64,000 bases of DNA from Leptolyngbya sp. BL0902 (GCF_016403105.1 NZ_CP046155.1:2046001-2110000); one strand, 5' to 3'. Shown: positions 14,536-24,691, counted from the stretch's first letter. A program made the numbers and translations. The notes: generated by a model not told the origin, from the letters alone.

Positions 14536-14991
14536 ATGGGCAGTATCGAGTTCAAAACACCGGGCCAACGGGAGGTCTACTACCGGATTTTGCCCTGGAT
14601 GCATGATTTATTTGGGGAGTCTCTGGTGGTGTTTGAGGATGAGCCCCTGTTTATCGTCAATCTAGGCTCAGCGGTGGCCTCCACGCGGGTTGTTCCGTGG
14701 CACGAAGACGAAACCCTCATCACCACTCGCTCCTACGTGGTGACAGACATTCACCTCACCCCAGAGCTGAGTTACTACCTGCTACGAGAAAACAACAACA
14801 TCTACTTTGGCCGCTTTGCCTACGATGCCGAAAACGACATTGTGTTTGAACACAGCCTCCTAGGCGAAGGCTGCGAACGCAATGCCCTCAACCATTCCGT
14901 CACCACCGTCATCCGCATCGCCGATAACTATGATGACGAAATTGTGGCCCGGTGGGGTGGCAAGCGAGCCCTAGACCGTTGGGCTTCCTAG
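14536..14991 (+). CDS. YbjN-like (Tir-chaperone fold) cyanobacterial protein
   Basis: 151 aa, acidic, no membrane segments. The arrangement S-Y-V-V-T-D-I-H-L-T-P-E-L-S-Y-Y-L-L-R-E-N, then F-G-R-F-A-Y-D-A-E-N-D-I-V-F-E-H-S-L-L-G fits the YbjN / type III secretion chaperone-like fold (CesT type). That family is common in cyanobacteria and its role is unclear. The first 18 or so residues contain G-Q-R-E-V-Y-Y-R-I-L-P-W-M. Its TAG stop overlaps the stop of the convergent DsbA-like gene by three bases (shared CTAG). Confidence 0.8.
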   Translation: MGSIEFKTPGQREVYYRILPWMHDLFGESLVVFEDEPLFIVNLGSAVASTRVVPWHEDETLITTRSYVVTDIHLTPELSYYLLRENNNIYFGRFAYDAENDIVFEHSLLGEGCERNALNHSVTTVIRIADNYDDEIVARWGGKRALDRWAS

Positions 14992-15815
14992 TCGGTGCTG
15001 GGTTGGTTCACAGGCTCGGAGGGTTGGGTGTTGGCTCGGATGCGCCCATTGATGTCCTGGAACAAGATTTCCAGCAGTTCCGGCGTAATGGCCCCCGGAA
15101 TTAGCAGGTCGTTCATCAGAAAGGTGGGGGCGCTTTGGAGTTCGAGGCGCTGGGCCAAGGCCCGATCCCGCTGGAGGGTGGCCTCTGCTTCGGGGCCGTG
15201 GCGATCTCGGTTGAACTGCTCCAAATTCAACCCGATGGCGCTGGCAAGCTCCAGGTAAAGATCCTCCCCCAGCCGTTCCTGATTGGCAAAGAGACCATCG
15301 TGGTAGAGCCAAAACTGCCCCTGCTGGCCTGCGGCCCAAGCGGCTTTGGCGGCGGGGGTGGCCTCAGGATGGATATTATCCAAGGGAAAATGCTTGTAGA
15401 CGTAAAGCATATCCCCGTTGTGGCGACGGATAAAATCCTTCATCTGGGCGGCAGAAACAGCACAGTAAAGGCACTGAAAATCAGAAAACTTAAACAGCAC
15501 AATGGCCGCATTGGGGTTGCCCTGGGTGGCCGAGGTGGCGATCAACTCTGCCCGATCTAGGCTGGTGATCACCTCGGTGACAACGGCCTGCTTAGGGCCA
15601 GTAGCCGCTGGGCTATCGGACGGGGGCTCGGCTGTCCCCAAGAGCGTTGGCCAAGGCACCAGGGCCGCCAAGGGAACGATTAACCCCAGCCCCACTAGGC
15701 CCAAACAAAACCACAACAAACGCTTAGAGTGAAGAATCTTTTGCCAGATTTGTGCCATGGGGGAGAGGGGTTCTGTTACCGGAGTGGGGGGCAAAGGTGC
15801 AGCCTGGGGGGCCAT
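14988..15815 (-). CDS. Membrane-anchored DsbA-family thioredoxin-fold protein
   Basis: 275 aa from the ATG at 15815 (M-A-P-Q-A-A). An upstream start at 15887 would overlap the TrkA-N gene, so I prefer the inner one. A Pro-rich N terminus is followed by one membrane helix (L-L-W-F-C-L-G-L-V-G-L-G-L-I-V) and a periplasmic DsbA/DsbG-like domain. This has the redox motif C-L-Y-C in F-K-F-S-D-F-Q-C-L-Y-C and the cis-proline region S-A-P-T-F-L-M. It probably makes or isomerises disulfides in periplasmic proteins. The gap to the upstream TrkA-N gene is 20 bp, so cotranscription is likely. Confidence 0.88.
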   Translation of the reverse strand: MAPQAAPLPPTPVTEPLSPMAQIWQKILHSKRLLWFCLGLVGLGLIVPLAALVPWPTLLGTAEPPSDSPAATGPKQAVVTEVITSLDRAELIATSATQGNPNAAIVLFKFSDFQCLYCAVSAAQMKDFIRRHNGDMLYVYKHFPLDNIHPEATPAAKAAWAAGQQGQFWLYHDGLFANQERLGEDLYLELASAIGLNLEQFNRDRHGPEAEATLQRDRALAQRLELQSAPTFLMNDLLIPGAITPELLEILFQDINGRIRANTQPSEPVNQPSTD

Positions 15816-15835
15816 GAGGGGCCACGATGACCCAG

Positions 15836-16555
15836 CTATGGGCGGTGCAGGGTAGATACCAAAGACGGCGGATCGGGGGCAGAGCAAAGCCCCATGAAGT
15901 CGATCAACTGTCGCACCAGTTCGGGCTTAGTGACGGCAAGGATGGTAGAGCCACTTTCTAGGATAGAACTGCCGTTGGGAATGCTAAGGGCTTCGTGGGG
16001 ATGGGCTTGGTAGCCAATGATGAGCGTCCCCGCCGGGAAGCGAGGATCCTGGGCAATTTCAGCCACGCTGCGGCCCACAATCGAGCAGGTTTGGGGAATA
16101 GACAGCTTCAGCACTTCAATTTGCCCCTGTTCAAAATGCATCATGGCATCCACCTGGGGATACTCAATGGCGTTGACCATACGGTTAATGGCTAGGTCTA
16201 CCGTGCTCATGATGTGGGTTGCGCCCGCCAAGTGATAGGGCTCCGCAAAGTCGCGATCACTCATTCGCACAATGATTTGCGGCACGCCATAGTGTTTGCA
16301 CAGCGTTACCAGGGCCAGGTTCAGGGCATCCTCCTGAAGCGTGGCAATCACCACTCCAGCCTTGCGAATCCCGGCCTCTAGCAGCACCGTCGTATTTACA
16401 GCGCTGCCTTCAAAGGCCATCACCCCAATCTTTTCGCGCACCTGCTGACAGACAAGGGGGTTGCTATCAACCACCGCAATGGTGTGCCCCATGGCCAACA
16501 AAGTTTTGGCCAATTCTGTACCCATGCGCCCCATGCCGCCAATCAGTATGTACAT
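15836..16555 (-). CDS. TrkA-N/TrkA-C domain NAD-binding potassium-transport regulator
   Basis: 239 aa from ATG 16555 (M-Y-I-L-I-G-G-M-G-R-M-G). The G-G-x-G-x-x-G Rossmann start and D at the end of beta 2 (V-V-D-S-N) mark an RCK/TrkA-N domain (about 1-125). A TrkA-C domain follows (about 140-225; G-R-S-V-A-E-I and G-S-T-I-L-A-V-T). Such proteins gate K+ channels or Trk/Ktr transporters in response to nucleotides. No channel partner lies adjacent. Cotranscription with the downstream DsbA-like gene is likely from the 20-bp spacing. Confidence 0.88.
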   Translation of the reverse strand: MYILIGGMGRMGTELAKTLLAMGHTIAVVDSNPLVCQQVREKIGVMAFEGSAVNTTVLLEAGIRKAGVVIATLQEDALNLALVTLCKHYGVPQIIVRMSDRDFAEPYHLAGATHIMSTVDLAINRMVNAIEYPQVDAMMHFEQGQIEVLKLSIPQTCSIVGRSVAEIAQDPRFPAGTLIIGYQAHPHEALSIPNGSSILESGSTILAVTKPELVRQLIDFMGLCSAPDPPSLVSTLHRP

Positions 16556-16633
16556 CTCGCCTCCTGCTATCCTCACCTATCCTAGCGGAGTGCCAATCCG
16601 AAAAAAGCCCCGACCCTTTGGAGAGGGAGGCTC

Positions 16634-18883
16634 CTAGGACAGGGTGATGCCATAGCTGACATGCAGCGTAGCCCACTGTCGATGGTCTAGGGCATAAACA
16701 TCCCCAACACTGCGCCCCTCTGGGAGCGCATCGTCATGATGGAGGTCTTGTAACAGGGCTTGGGCAAATTTCAGGGGTTGCTCAACCCGCTGTAGGTCGG
16801 CCTGGGGAGGGGGCAAAGCGCCATCGGCAGCGAGTACCGCAAGGCTGTAGGTCAGGGGTTGGGCGCTGAGAACAATGTGTGTCTCAACCCAGGCGGTAGA
16901 CCCCAGAATGCCCCAGCCGTTGGCCTGATTGGGCACCAACAGGGTTTGTCGAGGAGCCAAGGGCGGCAGGATAAGCTGGGTCTCGTCGGTATTACCGCTC
17001 TCTTCAGGGGGCACCACCAAAGCCGAGCAGTCTCCTTGGCTATTGAACCGAATCACCATCACGTATAGGGGCACTGCGCTATGGTTGGTGATGCGATACT
17101 GGAACCGGGTATCCCGTGGCAGGTTGAGGCGAGTGGGGCCGTTGCCGGGATCGGTGAGGCCGGGGTGGGTGCGGCGGCTGGCTTCTGTCTGTTGGCGCAG
17201 CAGCACCGTGGGCTTGGGGCCAACGGCTTCCACCGCCACTGAGGCCGCAAGCCCAGAGGCAAAGCGGTTTTGGGTCAGGCGGATCAGCTTCAGGGCCAAT
17301 AGGGAACGCAGGGTGGGCGTCAGGCGCGTAATAGCGGTTTTGACCGCCTCATCCTTGGCTAGCATAGTCCCCGGCACCAGGGTGCGATTGGGGGCAAACA
17401 AACCATAGCTGCTTTCTGTTTGCCGATCTGGGGAGGCCGGACGGTCACTTTCGTTGGCGCGACCCACAGGCCCCAAGGGCAAACGCCCAAACAGCGCGTC
17501 GGCACTGTGATCTCCCGCAGTTTGGGCCGTCACGAAGGGCAACCCTGCTAGAGCGCTGGTAGCATCCACTCGCTCCACCCGTTTAAGTTGGGCATCTAGG
17601 GCCACACCGAGGGAAAGGTTGGTGGGCAACAGGCGCACTGTTTCGTACAGCGGCTGGGCCGTGGTGGGTAGGGGGGCATCGGCCATCACGGGTTTGGCGA
17701 TGCCATGGAGGCCCGTACGCGACTCTAGCCGCAGGTCTAAACCAGGATCGGGGAAGACATCGGGGACCGTGGACTCCGTAGACGTAGCGGCATCGGCAGC
17801 GAGAGGATTGGGGATGGTAAACCGAGATCCGGGCTGGAGGTAGGGCAGTAGTTCTGGCGAGAGCCCGCCCAGCCAAAGGTCGAGGCTGCGTTGGTCGGCG
17901 GGTTGCGCTATGCCTGCCGCATTGGGCTGATCTGGGGGCAAGCTGTAGGGCATAGTCACGGCCTTGGGCACCAGCACATTCCCCAGGGTTGGGACTTCAT
18001 CCGGCCCAGTCCAGCGCTGGAGCCGATCCCCCGTCCGCTGGATCAGCAGCTTGGGATTGGGATCCGCTGCGGCTTCCCATAGACCTTGGGTGAGGGCGTA
18101 GGTGAACAGTCCGGCGCTGAAGCCATCCCACGGCCCCTCTAGCACCAGACTGCCGGGGGTATTGGCTCTCAACAGCAAACCGGGCCAAGGGGTTTCGCCT
18201 TCTCTGGCTCCTTCCACCGTGCCCAAGAAAGGTTCCGGCAAGTGGCCCGTGGGCACCGTGGGCCGAGATCGCACCTTCATATTGCCCCAGCGCAGATAGC
18301 CCGTATCCTGGCTTCCGGCGTCGATCACCGTGGTCAGATTAGCTGTGGCCACCCGTCGCAGAATGGCCGAAATTTCCACCTCAAACAGGTCATTTAGGGC
18401 GGGCTGATCGCTGCTGGGCAGGCGTCCATCCACGGGCACCCAGGTGCGGTAGGTGCGGCTGGGGTTGCCGTCCCAGCGCACTTGGCTACCGTAGCCGCTG
18501 AAATGCAGCAGCACCACGTCGTCGGCCTGGGCCTGCTGAACGAGGTGCTGATCGAGGGCGTTGAGGATGCCCTGGCGGGTCGCCGCCTGATTCGTGAGGG
18601 TGAGGATATCCGAGGGCGCAAAGCCAAAGCGGTGGATAAGCAACTGCCGCTGCATCTCCACATCGGTGAGGCACCCCTTGAGGACAATGTCTTGACCAGG
18701 GGTGGGGCTAATGGCCCGATCTGGGTACTGGTTAATGCCAATCAATAGGGCCAGCTTGCGACGGGCAGGTTTGCCGAGGGCTTGGGCATAGGAAGCGGGC
18801 CAAACCAGGCTACCCCCCCCTACGCCTAGCGCCCCCAGCGCCAGAATCGCCCCTTGCAAAAACGTCCGTCGATTCAGTGTCAC
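16634..18883 (-). CDS. Tat-exported caspase-fold protein (pseudo-orthocaspase), active site lost
   Basis: 749 aa. It begins with a twin-arginine signal (N-R-R-T-F-L-Q-G, hydrophobic stretch, A-Q-A at about 34). The p20-like caspase domain (about 40-290) starts K-L-A-L-L-I-G-I-N-Q-Y-P. The catalytic histidine position reads F-S-G-Y-G-S-Q (usual S-G-H-G), and the D-x-C-H-S-G region reads D-A-G-S-Q, without cysteine. This matches the known cyanobacterial 'YS' pseudo-variant class, so proteolysis is unlikely. The C-terminal part (about 620-720) resembles the DUF4384 beta domain. Probably a periplasmic binding or scaffold protein. Confidence 0.85.
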   Translation of the reverse strand: MTLNRRTFLQGAILALGALGVGGGSLVWPASYAQALGKPARRKLALLIGINQYPDRAISPTPGQDIVLKGCLTDVEMQRQLLIHRFGFAPSDILTLTNQAATRQGILNALDQHLVQQAQADDVVLLHFSGYGSQVRWDGNPSRTYRTWVPVDGRLPSSDQPALNDLFEVEISAILRRVATANLTTVIDAGSQDTGYLRWGNMKVRSRPTVPTGHLPEPFLGTVEGAREGETPWPGLLLRANTPGSLVLEGPWDGFSAGLFTYALTQGLWEAAADPNPKLLIQRTGDRLQRWTGPDEVPTLGNVLVPKAVTMPYSLPPDQPNAAGIAQPADQRSLDLWLGGLSPELLPYLQPGSRFTIPNPLAADAATSTESTVPDVFPDPGLDLRLESRTGLHGIAKPVMADAPLPTTAQPLYETVRLLPTNLSLGVALDAQLKRVERVDATSALAGLPFVTAQTAGDHSADALFGRLPLGPVGRANESDRPASPDRQTESSYGLFAPNRTLVPGTMLAKDEAVKTAITRLTPTLRSLLALKLIRLTQNRFASGLAASVAVEAVGPKPTVLLRQQTEASRRTHPGLTDPGNGPTRLNLPRDTRFQYRITNHSAVPLYVMVIRFNSQGDCSALVVPPEESGNTDETQLILPPLAPRQTLLVPNQANGWGILGSTAWVETHIVLSAQPLTYSLAVLAADGALPPPQADLQRVEQPLKFAQALLQDLHHDDALPEGRSVGDVYALDHRQWATLHVSYGITLS

Positions 18884-18928
18884 GGAATGGCTTGCCCCAG
18901 TGATGGTGTGCCCTAGGTAGAGGATACC

Positions 18929-20110
18929 TTAGCCGACTGCTTCGGGGACTCGCATGGCGCGGGCCAGTTCCGCCGCCACTTCGGGCCGGGAGAATTCCGG
19001 CGGGGGCAGTTCTCCCCGGCGCAGCATCTCGCGTACCTTGGTGCCCGACAGGTGGATGCGCTCCTCCTTGGTGCTGGGGCTGGTTTTGGAGGTGGCCATG
19101 CCCCCCGTGCGGGTGCAGTAGAAGGCGTGCTCAAACTTCATCGGCACGATGCCCAGTTCGGCGGGGTCAAACTCGTCGAAGATGTACTGAGCGTCGTAGG
19201 TGCCGTAGTAGTCGCCCACCCCGGCATGGTCGCGCCCGACGATGAAGTGGGTGCAGCCGTAGTTTTTGCGAATTAGGGCGTGGAAAATGGCTTCCCGTGG
19301 CCCTGCATAGCGCATGGCAGAGGGGTTAATGGCCAGAATCACCCGATCCTGCGGGAAATAATGCTCCACCATAATTTCGTAGCAGCGCATCCGCACATCG
19401 GCGGGGATGTCGTCGGACTTGGTGGCCCCGACCAGGGGATGCAAGAACAGCCCGTCCACGGTCTCTAGGGCGCACTTTTGAATGTACTCGTGGGCGCGGT
19501 GGATGGGGTTGCGAGTTTGGAAGCCCACCACGGTTTTCCAGCCCTTTTCCCGGAACATCGCGCGGGAGACAGCGGGGTCAATTTGGTACTTGGGGAACAG
19601 GGGATGGGGATCCCGCTGCATTAGCCAGATCGGGCCAGCCAGGTTCACCGCGCCCTGCTCATAGACCACCTTCACGCCGGGATGCTTGTCTTCGTCGGTG
19701 CGGTAGACGTTGATGGCCTCGCGGGCTTTGTCGTAGGTGTATTTTTCTTCCAGTTCCAGCACGCCCACAAAGCGCCCGGTGGGGTCATCCAGTCGCACCA
19801 GGGAGCCTTCCTTCAGGGGATCCGCCACCGCTTCGCTCACAGACAGGGTGACAGGCACCGCCCAGGGCAAGCCATTGGCCAACCGCATATCCGTCACGAC
19901 GGGATCGTAGTCGGCCTTTTTCATAAAGCCGTCTAGGGGGCTGAAGCCGCCAATGGCAATCATCACCAGGTCGGAAAAGGCCCGTTCATCCAAGGTCACA
20001 CGGGGCAAATGATCGGCCTGATCCAAAAAATGGGCTTCCTTTTCGGGGGAAACTAGGCGATTGATGAGCGTGCCACCGTGGGGGGCAATACCATCCTTAT
20101 GCATCGTCAT
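18929..20110 (-). CDS. sat: Sulfate adenylyltransferase (ATP sulfurylase)
   Basis: 393 aa from ATG 20110 ([13 protein letters not shown]), chosen to match the family N terminus; the open frame extends to 20188. It makes adenosine phosphosulfate from ATP and sulfate, the first step of sulfate assimilation. Nucleotide-site motifs [12 protein letters not shown] and [12 protein letters not shown] are intact, with G-T-K-V-R near the end. Homo-oligomeric single-domain form without APS-kinase fusion. Single gene. Confidence 0.95.
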   Translation of the reverse strand: MTMHKDGIAPHGGTLINRLVSPEKEAHFLDQADHLPRVTLDERAFSDLVMIAIGGFSPLDGFMKKADYDPVVTDMRLANGLPWAVPVTLSVSEAVADPLKEGSLVRLDDPTGRFVGVLELEEKYTYDKAREAINVYRTDEDKHPGVKVVYEQGAVNLAGPIWLMQRDPHPLFPKYQIDPAVSRAMFREKGWKTVVGFQTRNPIHRAHEYIQKCALETVDGLFLHPLVGATKSDDIPADVRMRCYEIMVEHYFPQDRVILAINPSAMRYAGPREAIFHALIRKNYGCTHFIVGRDHAGVGDYYGTYDAQYIFDEFDPAELGIVPMKFEHAFYCTRTGGMATSKTSPSTKEERIHLSGTKVREMLRRGELPPPEFSRPEVAAELARAMRVPEAVG

Positions 20111-20632
20111 GAGAGATACCGTTTTCCTACACTGGGCGACATTGGCCGCGAAGTCAGACCGGAGCAGCGTCATTACCCCTAGGGTCAATGTCCGCCGTTG
20201 TCATTAAGGCGATGAACCATACTCGCCAGGGCCACAAACCACACAATGGCTCGATTGACTCGCTTACTCCATGAAATTACATCTTGGCACCAATGTCACC
20301 TGCGACGGAGATTTTCATGGGTTCAAAATTCAATTTGACTGCAATTCAACTGCGATTAGACGGGAATTTATCTGCTGTAGAAAATTCTGCCACAGAGTCG
20401 AGGTCGCCACCGAAGAATCATCTGCCCATCAGCCGTGGATGACCGTGGCGATCTCCTCACCTTGGTATCGAGTCATGGGTTTATGTTGACCTGTCCCTCC
20501 ACAAACCCCCAAAGCCCAGCGTCGCTTCTTGGTAGACTGGTAAAGCTGCAAAAAATCTGGCCTGTCAGGGTGATGGCCCTATTCAGGCCCAGTCGGTAGC
20601 ACTGCGATCCACGGTTTACTTTCTCTTTTCCT
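20111..20632. other. 522-bp divergent gap between sat and glyS
   Basis: Contains the upstream regions of sat (minus) and glyS (plus). Bases 20330-20350 have AATTCAATTTGACTGCAATT-like repeats. I see no gene, tRNA, terminator or clear operator. Confidence 0.5.
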
Positions 20633-22789
20633 ATGGCGACATTTTTGCTGGAAGTGGGCACCGAAGAATTGCCCGCCAGTTTTGTAAGCGATGCCCTGGC
20701 TCAGTGGCAGCAACGGGTTGTGGCAGATTTAGAAGAACAGGCCCTCGCCCCAGAACTGGTGCGGTTTTACGGCACTCCTCGGCGGTTGGCCATGGTGCTA
20801 AAGGGGTTGCCCGACCGTCAGCCCGACCGCACGGAGGAGGTGAAAGGCCCCCCGGCCCAGGCGGCGTTCAAAGACGGCCAGCCCACCAAGGCCGCTGAAG
20901 GGTTTGCCCGTTCCCGTGGGGTCGAACTCGATGCCTTGGAAGTGCGCGAAACCGATAAGGGCGCGTTTGTCTTCGTCACCCAGGCCATTGCCGGACGACC
21001 CGCCGCTGAGGTGTTGACAGAGCTGATTCCCGGCTGGATTTTGAACCTCGAAGGCAAGCGCTTTATGCGGTGGGGCGATGGCGATCTGCGCTTCCCTCGG
21101 CCCATTCGCTGGCTGGTAACGCTGCTGGATACCGAAGTGCTGCCCCTCACCCTGGAAAATGGATCCATCACCTGCCAGAGTGGTCGCCATTCCCAAGGCC
21201 ATCGAGTCCTAGCGCCAGAGGCCATCGCCCTGAAGCAGGCCCAAGACTATGTGGAAACCCTGCGCCACGCCTTTGTGGAAATCGATCCCGTTGCCCGTCG
21301 CCTGCTGATCCAAAAGCAGGTGGAGGATGCCGCGAAGGAATTGGGTGGCGTACCCGTTATTTCGGAAGCCCTGTTGGACGAAGTGACCAACCTGGTGGAG
21401 TGGCCCACCGCCGTCGTCGGCCAGTTTGACGCAGAATTTTTAGAACTGCCGCCGGAAGTCGCCACCATGGAAATGGAAAGCCACCAGCGCTATTTCCCGG
21501 TGCGGAAGTCGGCCCAGTCTGCCGACCTCATGCCCTACTTCATCACTATTTCCAACGGCGATCCGGCCAAAGCCGCCATCATCGCTGAGGGCAACGCCAG
21601 GGTGATCCGCGCCCGCCTCTCCGACGGCAAGTTTTTCTTCGATGCCGACCGGGCCGTTTCCCTGGATCAATTTGTCGAAAAGCTGGAAACCGTCACCTTT
21701 GAGGAGCGGCTGGGTTCCGTGGCCGCCAAGGTGCAGCGCATCGAAGCCATCGCCGCCCGCATTGCCGCTCAGCTTGGGGTCGAGGCTGCGACTCGCCAAC
21801 ACATCCAACGCGCCGCCCACCTGTGCAAGGCGGATTTGGTCTCCCAAATGGTGGGAGAATTCCCCGAACTCCAGGGCGTGATGGGCCAAACCTACGCCAC
21901 CCACAGCGGCGAACCCGACGCCGTCGCCACCGCTATTTTTGAGCACTACCTGCCTAGGGGTGCCCACGACCAACTGCCCCAAACCCAGGTGGGCCAAGTC
22001 GTTGGCATTGCCGACCGCCTGGATACCCTGGTCAGCATCTTTAGTTTGGGCGAAAAACCCAGCGGTTCCTCCGACCCCTTTGCCCTGCGCCGCGCCGCCA
22101 ATGCTGTGGTGAACATCATCTGGGCGGCGGGTTTGCCCCTTAACCTGCTGGCCCTGCTTCAAGATGTAGTGGCCGATGCCGTGGCGAATCCGGGTATCCC
22201 CATTGCCGACGCCGAACCGCTGCTGGGCCAACTGCGGGACTTTTTCCTCCAGCGGGTGCAAACCCTGCTCCAGGACGAATTGGGGATTGATTACGACCTG
22301 GTGAATGCCACCCTAGGCGAAGACAATCCCGCCTACGCCGACCGCGCCCTGGTGGATTTGCTGGACACCAAAAATCGGGCGCAGTTCCTCCAGGAAATCC
22401 GCCAGGACGGACGCCTTGCCACCATCTACGAAACCGTTACCCGCGCCACCCGCCTTGCGGCCCAGGGCGATCTGGCCACTACGGTTCTTGACCCCGCTGG
22501 ATTGGTGGATGCCAAGCAGTTCCAATCCCCCGCCGAACAGGCGTTTTTGGACACCCTAGACACCCTACTGCCCCAAACCCAAGCCGCCCAGGCCAGCCGC
22601 GACTATCAGCAGTTGCTCTCCGGCCTTCAGCAAGCGGCCCCCGTGGTCAGTGGTTTCTTCGATGGCCCCGATAGCGTCTTGGTGATGGACGAAAACCCCG
22701 CCATCCGCCAAAACCGCCTGAATCTGCTAGGTCTGCTGCGAAACCATGCCCTGGTATTAGCTAACTTTGGGGCGATTGTGAAAGGCTAG
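20633..22789 (+). CDS. glyS: Glycyl-tRNA synthetase beta subunit
   Basis: 718 aa, normal length for the beta chain of the alpha2beta2 bacterial enzyme. It starts [15 protein letters not shown] and shows the family blocks [29 protein letters not shown] and the HD-like A-A-H-L-C-K-A-D-L region. The C-terminal DALR-like anticodon-binding part ends [10 protein letters not shown]. The beta subunit binds tRNA and supports aminoacylation by the alpha subunit (glyQ), which is not in this window. Separate glyQ and glyS loci are usual in cyanobacteria. Confidence 0.96.
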   Translation: MATFLLEVGTEELPASFVSDALAQWQQRVVADLEEQALAPELVRFYGTPRRLAMVLKGLPDRQPDRTEEVKGPPAQAAFKDGQPTKAAEGFARSRGVELDALEVRETDKGAFVFVTQAIAGRPAAEVLTELIPGWILNLEGKRFMRWGDGDLRFPRPIRWLVTLLDTEVLPLTLENGSITCQSGRHSQGHRVLAPEAIALKQAQDYVETLRHAFVEIDPVARRLLIQKQVEDAAKELGGVPVISEALLDEVTNLVEWPTAVVGQFDAEFLELPPEVATMEMESHQRYFPVRKSAQSADLMPYFITISNGDPAKAAIIAEGNARVIRARLSDGKFFFDADRAVSLDQFVEKLETVTFEERLGSVAAKVQRIEAIAARIAAQLGVEAATRQHIQRAAHLCKADLVSQMVGEFPELQGVMGQTYATHSGEPDAVATAIFEHYLPRGAHDQLPQTQVGQVVGIADRLDTLVSIFSLGEKPSGSSDPFALRRAANAVVNIIWAAGLPLNLLALLQDVVADAVANPGIPIADAEPLLGQLRDFFLQRVQTLLQDELGIDYDLVNATLGEDNPAYADRALVDLLDTKNRAQFLQEIRQDGRLATIYETVTRATRLAAQGDLATTVLDPAGLVDAKQFQSPAEQAFLDTLDTLLPQTQAAQASRDYQQLLSGLQQAAPVVSGFFDGPDSVLVMDENPAIRQNRLNLLGLLRNHALVLANFGAIVKG

Positions 22790-22905
22790 GGGTGATGCGA
22801 GTCGGGCTGCTTATCTGAGTTGAGAGCAGCCCAACCGCTAGCGAGAAACAGCGCCATAGCGAACCGAGGCCCACAGCACTTCCCCAGCCCCTCAAACCCA
22901 ACCCC

Positions 22906-23643
22906 TCAAAACTGAGCCATGAGATATTCCCGACGCAGACGAGCAATGGCGTCGATGGAAATCCCCTTGGGGCACACCGCCTGACATTCGCCGTGGTTAG
23001 AGCAGTCCCCAAAACCTTCGGTGGCCATTTGCTCAGTCATCGCCAGAACGCGGGCTTTACGCTCAGGATGTCCCTGGGGCAAGAGGGATAGGTGAGCGAC
23101 CTTAGCTGCGGTAAAGAGCGAGGCGGAAGCATTGGGACAGGCGGCCACACAGGCTCCACAACCAATGCAGGCCGCATAGTCAAAGGCTTGATCGGCCTGG
23201 GGCTTGGGCACAGGCAGGGCGTTGGCCTCCGGGGCAGACCCGGTTTTGACTGAAATATACCCCCCCGCCACCATAATCCGGTCGAGGGCGGTGCGATCCA
23301 CCACCAGATCCTTCACCACCGGAAACGCCTGGGCGCGCCAGGGTTCTACGGTGATGGTGTCGCCATCTTGGAAGTGACGCAAATAGAGCTGACAGGTCGC
23401 CGTTTCTTGCTTCCCCCCGTGGGCCTTGCCGTTGATCATCAGACCGCAGGATCCGCAGATGCCCTCGCGACAGTCGTGATCAAACTCCACCGGGTCTTCC
23501 CCTGCGTGGATCAGTTGCTCGTTCAAAACATCCAGCATTTCCAGGAAGGACATATCTGGATGGGCTGTGGCCAGGGTGTAGGTGCGCAGTTGCCCCAGCT
23601 GATCGACACTGGGTTGTCGCCAAATCTTGAGGTGAAGTTGCAT
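22906..23643 (-). CDS. sdhB: Succinate dehydrogenase/fumarate reductase iron-sulfur subunit
   Basis: 245 aa. The N-terminal [2Fe-2S] domain has C-R-E-G-I-C-G-S-C and the fourth cysteine in E-T-A-T-C. The C-terminal domain has [12 protein letters not shown] for [4Fe-4S] and [12 protein letters not shown] for [3Fe-4S]. It passes electrons from the flavoprotein SdhA to the quinone pool in thylakoid membranes. Other sdh genes are not adjacent, as is typical for cyanobacteria. All cluster ligands are present. Confidence 0.95.
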   Translation of the reverse strand: MQLHLKIWRQPSVDQLGQLRTYTLATAHPDMSFLEMLDVLNEQLIHAGEDPVEFDHDCREGICGSCGLMINGKAHGGKQETATCQLYLRHFQDGDTITVEPWRAQAFPVVKDLVVDRTALDRIMVAGGYISVKTGSAPEANALPVPKPQADQAFDYAACIGCGACVAACPNASASLFTAAKVAHLSLLPQGHPERKARVLAMTEQMATEGFGDCSNHGECQAVCPKGISIDAIARLRREYLMAQF

Positions 23644-23905
23644 CGTACCAGACCCAGATCAAACAACGTGAAGCACCGGGCCAGCCTTGAGGAGCTTTGC
23701 CGATTGAGCCCTGTTCCGACGGGAGATGGCCTGAACCGAGCCCTCTCTAGGGTATACCCGATCATTCCAGAAAAAACTACCCTACCGATGACCAGCTAGC
23801 GCTCCTCTTCTGAACTGGCGGCGAGGCTGGCCCATCAACGCCAGGGGCACCCGCCAACCCCAAAGCCAGCTTGCTCTAAACTAGCTGAACCTCAATCAGC
23901 CTGCC

Positions 23906-24070
23906 CTAAATCAGGTTGAGAAAATGCAGTACCCCTTCCCCACTGAGACGCTCGATCACGATGGCAAAGGCAAAGCCCAGCATGGCAAGGCGGCCATTGA
24001 GGTTCTCGGCATCGCGGGTAAACCCCCAGATGGAGGACTCGGCCTGGGCGGGGGCAGATAGGCGGGTCAT
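23906..24070 (-). CDS. High-light-inducible (Hli/Scp) one-helix chlorophyll-binding protein
   Basis: 54 aa, found by reading the reverse strand. The sequence has W-G-F-T-R-D-A-E-N-L-N-G-R-L-A-M-L-G-F, then A-I-V-I-E-R. This is the LHC-like signature, with the Glu/Arg and Asn ligands (E-N-L-N-G-R), one membrane helix and a C-terminal V-L-H-F-L motif. Hli proteins bind chlorophyll and carotenoid and protect photosystem II assembly in strong light. An A-G-G-A-G ribosome site stands five bases before the ATG. An HLR1-like site is just upstream. Monocistronic by context. Confidence 0.93.
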   Translation of the reverse strand: MTRLSAPAQAESSIWGFTRDAENLNGRLAMLGFAFAIVIERLSGEGVLHFLNLI

Positions 24071-24081
24071 AGCTTCTCCTA

Positions 24082-24099
24082 TTTGTAACGCTTTGTTAA
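24082..24099 (-). promoter_or_regulatory. HLR1-like site (RpaB-type) upstream of the Hli gene
   Basis: Read on the minus strand: TTAACAAA, two bases (GC), GTTACAAA. The HLR1 consensus is two (G/T)TTACA(A/T)(A/T) half-sites two bases apart. The second half is perfect and the first has one mismatch. It lies 11 bases before the start codon, closer than in known activated promoters, so a repressing role or leader position is possible. Confidence 0.6.
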
Positions 24100-24432
24100 G
24101 AAGGATAACAATTTACCTGCAAAAATGGGATGCCTCCCTAGGCCGTCTCCGCCCAACAGCCCGGTTTACACCGCTCTTAGCCCTTTGCTTCTACCTTGAC
24201 GCCCCCAAAAAGTTACGCGACACTACATCTCATCGAGAGTATCGCTCTCCCCAAACAATGCAGGTCAATGCCAGTTATTGACTTTTGCAATGTCCAGCGG
24301 CAGCGAAAACCCTTGATCCTTAGTAGGATAAAATGGCACGGTTTCTGCACTAGCCCCAGGTAAAAGCTAGATACAAACCTAGGTCTATCCGTGCTTTTGG
24401 CCTTCCGTGACCCCAAAAGTGAACACCTATCT
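24100..24432. other. Divergent gap between the Hli gene and the DUF2997 gene
   Basis: About 330 bp with both upstream regions. The side next to DUF2997 is AT-rich. No other gene or clear promoter box was identified. Confidence 0.4.
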
Positions 24433-24648
24433 ATGGAAACCCTAGAGTTCATTATTTATCCCGATGGTCGGGTTAAGGAGATGGTGACAGGCATTGTCGG
24501 GGCTTCCTGTGCCGAAGTGACGGCAGCCATCGAAGCCCAGTTGGGCACGGTGGTCTCCCATCAAACCACCTCCGACTACTACGCCCAACCCCAAGAGCAA
24601 TCGCTCCAGGAACGGGCCGCAACTCAGGTTTCCTACAGCCAGTGGTAA
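24433..24648 (+). CDS. DUF2997 family protein
   Basis: 71 aa starting M-E-T-L-E-F-I-I-Y-P-D-G-R-V, the DUF2997 pattern (beta hairpin, then G-x-x-G-x-x-C and helix A-A-I-E-A-Q-L-G). I start at ATG 24433 rather than the CTG/TTG-rich extension upstream. First gene of a DUF2997-ycf35-ferredoxin cluster that is conserved in cyanobacteria. Spacing to ycf35 is 43 bp. Function unknown; the conserved linkage suggests a role with the ferredoxin. Confidence 0.88.
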   Translation: METLEFIIYPDGRVKEMVTGIVGASCAEVTAAIEAQLGTVVSHQTTSDYYAQPQEQSLQERAATQVSYSQW

Positions 24649-24691
24649 GCGCTTATCTTTAAGGTTTTGTTCTCAATATCCCGAAGAAAAC

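Noticed and set aside
15816-15887. Upstream start for the DsbA-like gene
   Set aside because: It would overlap the TrkA-N gene and adds a Pro/Cys-rich stretch unlike the family; ATG 15815 is preferred.
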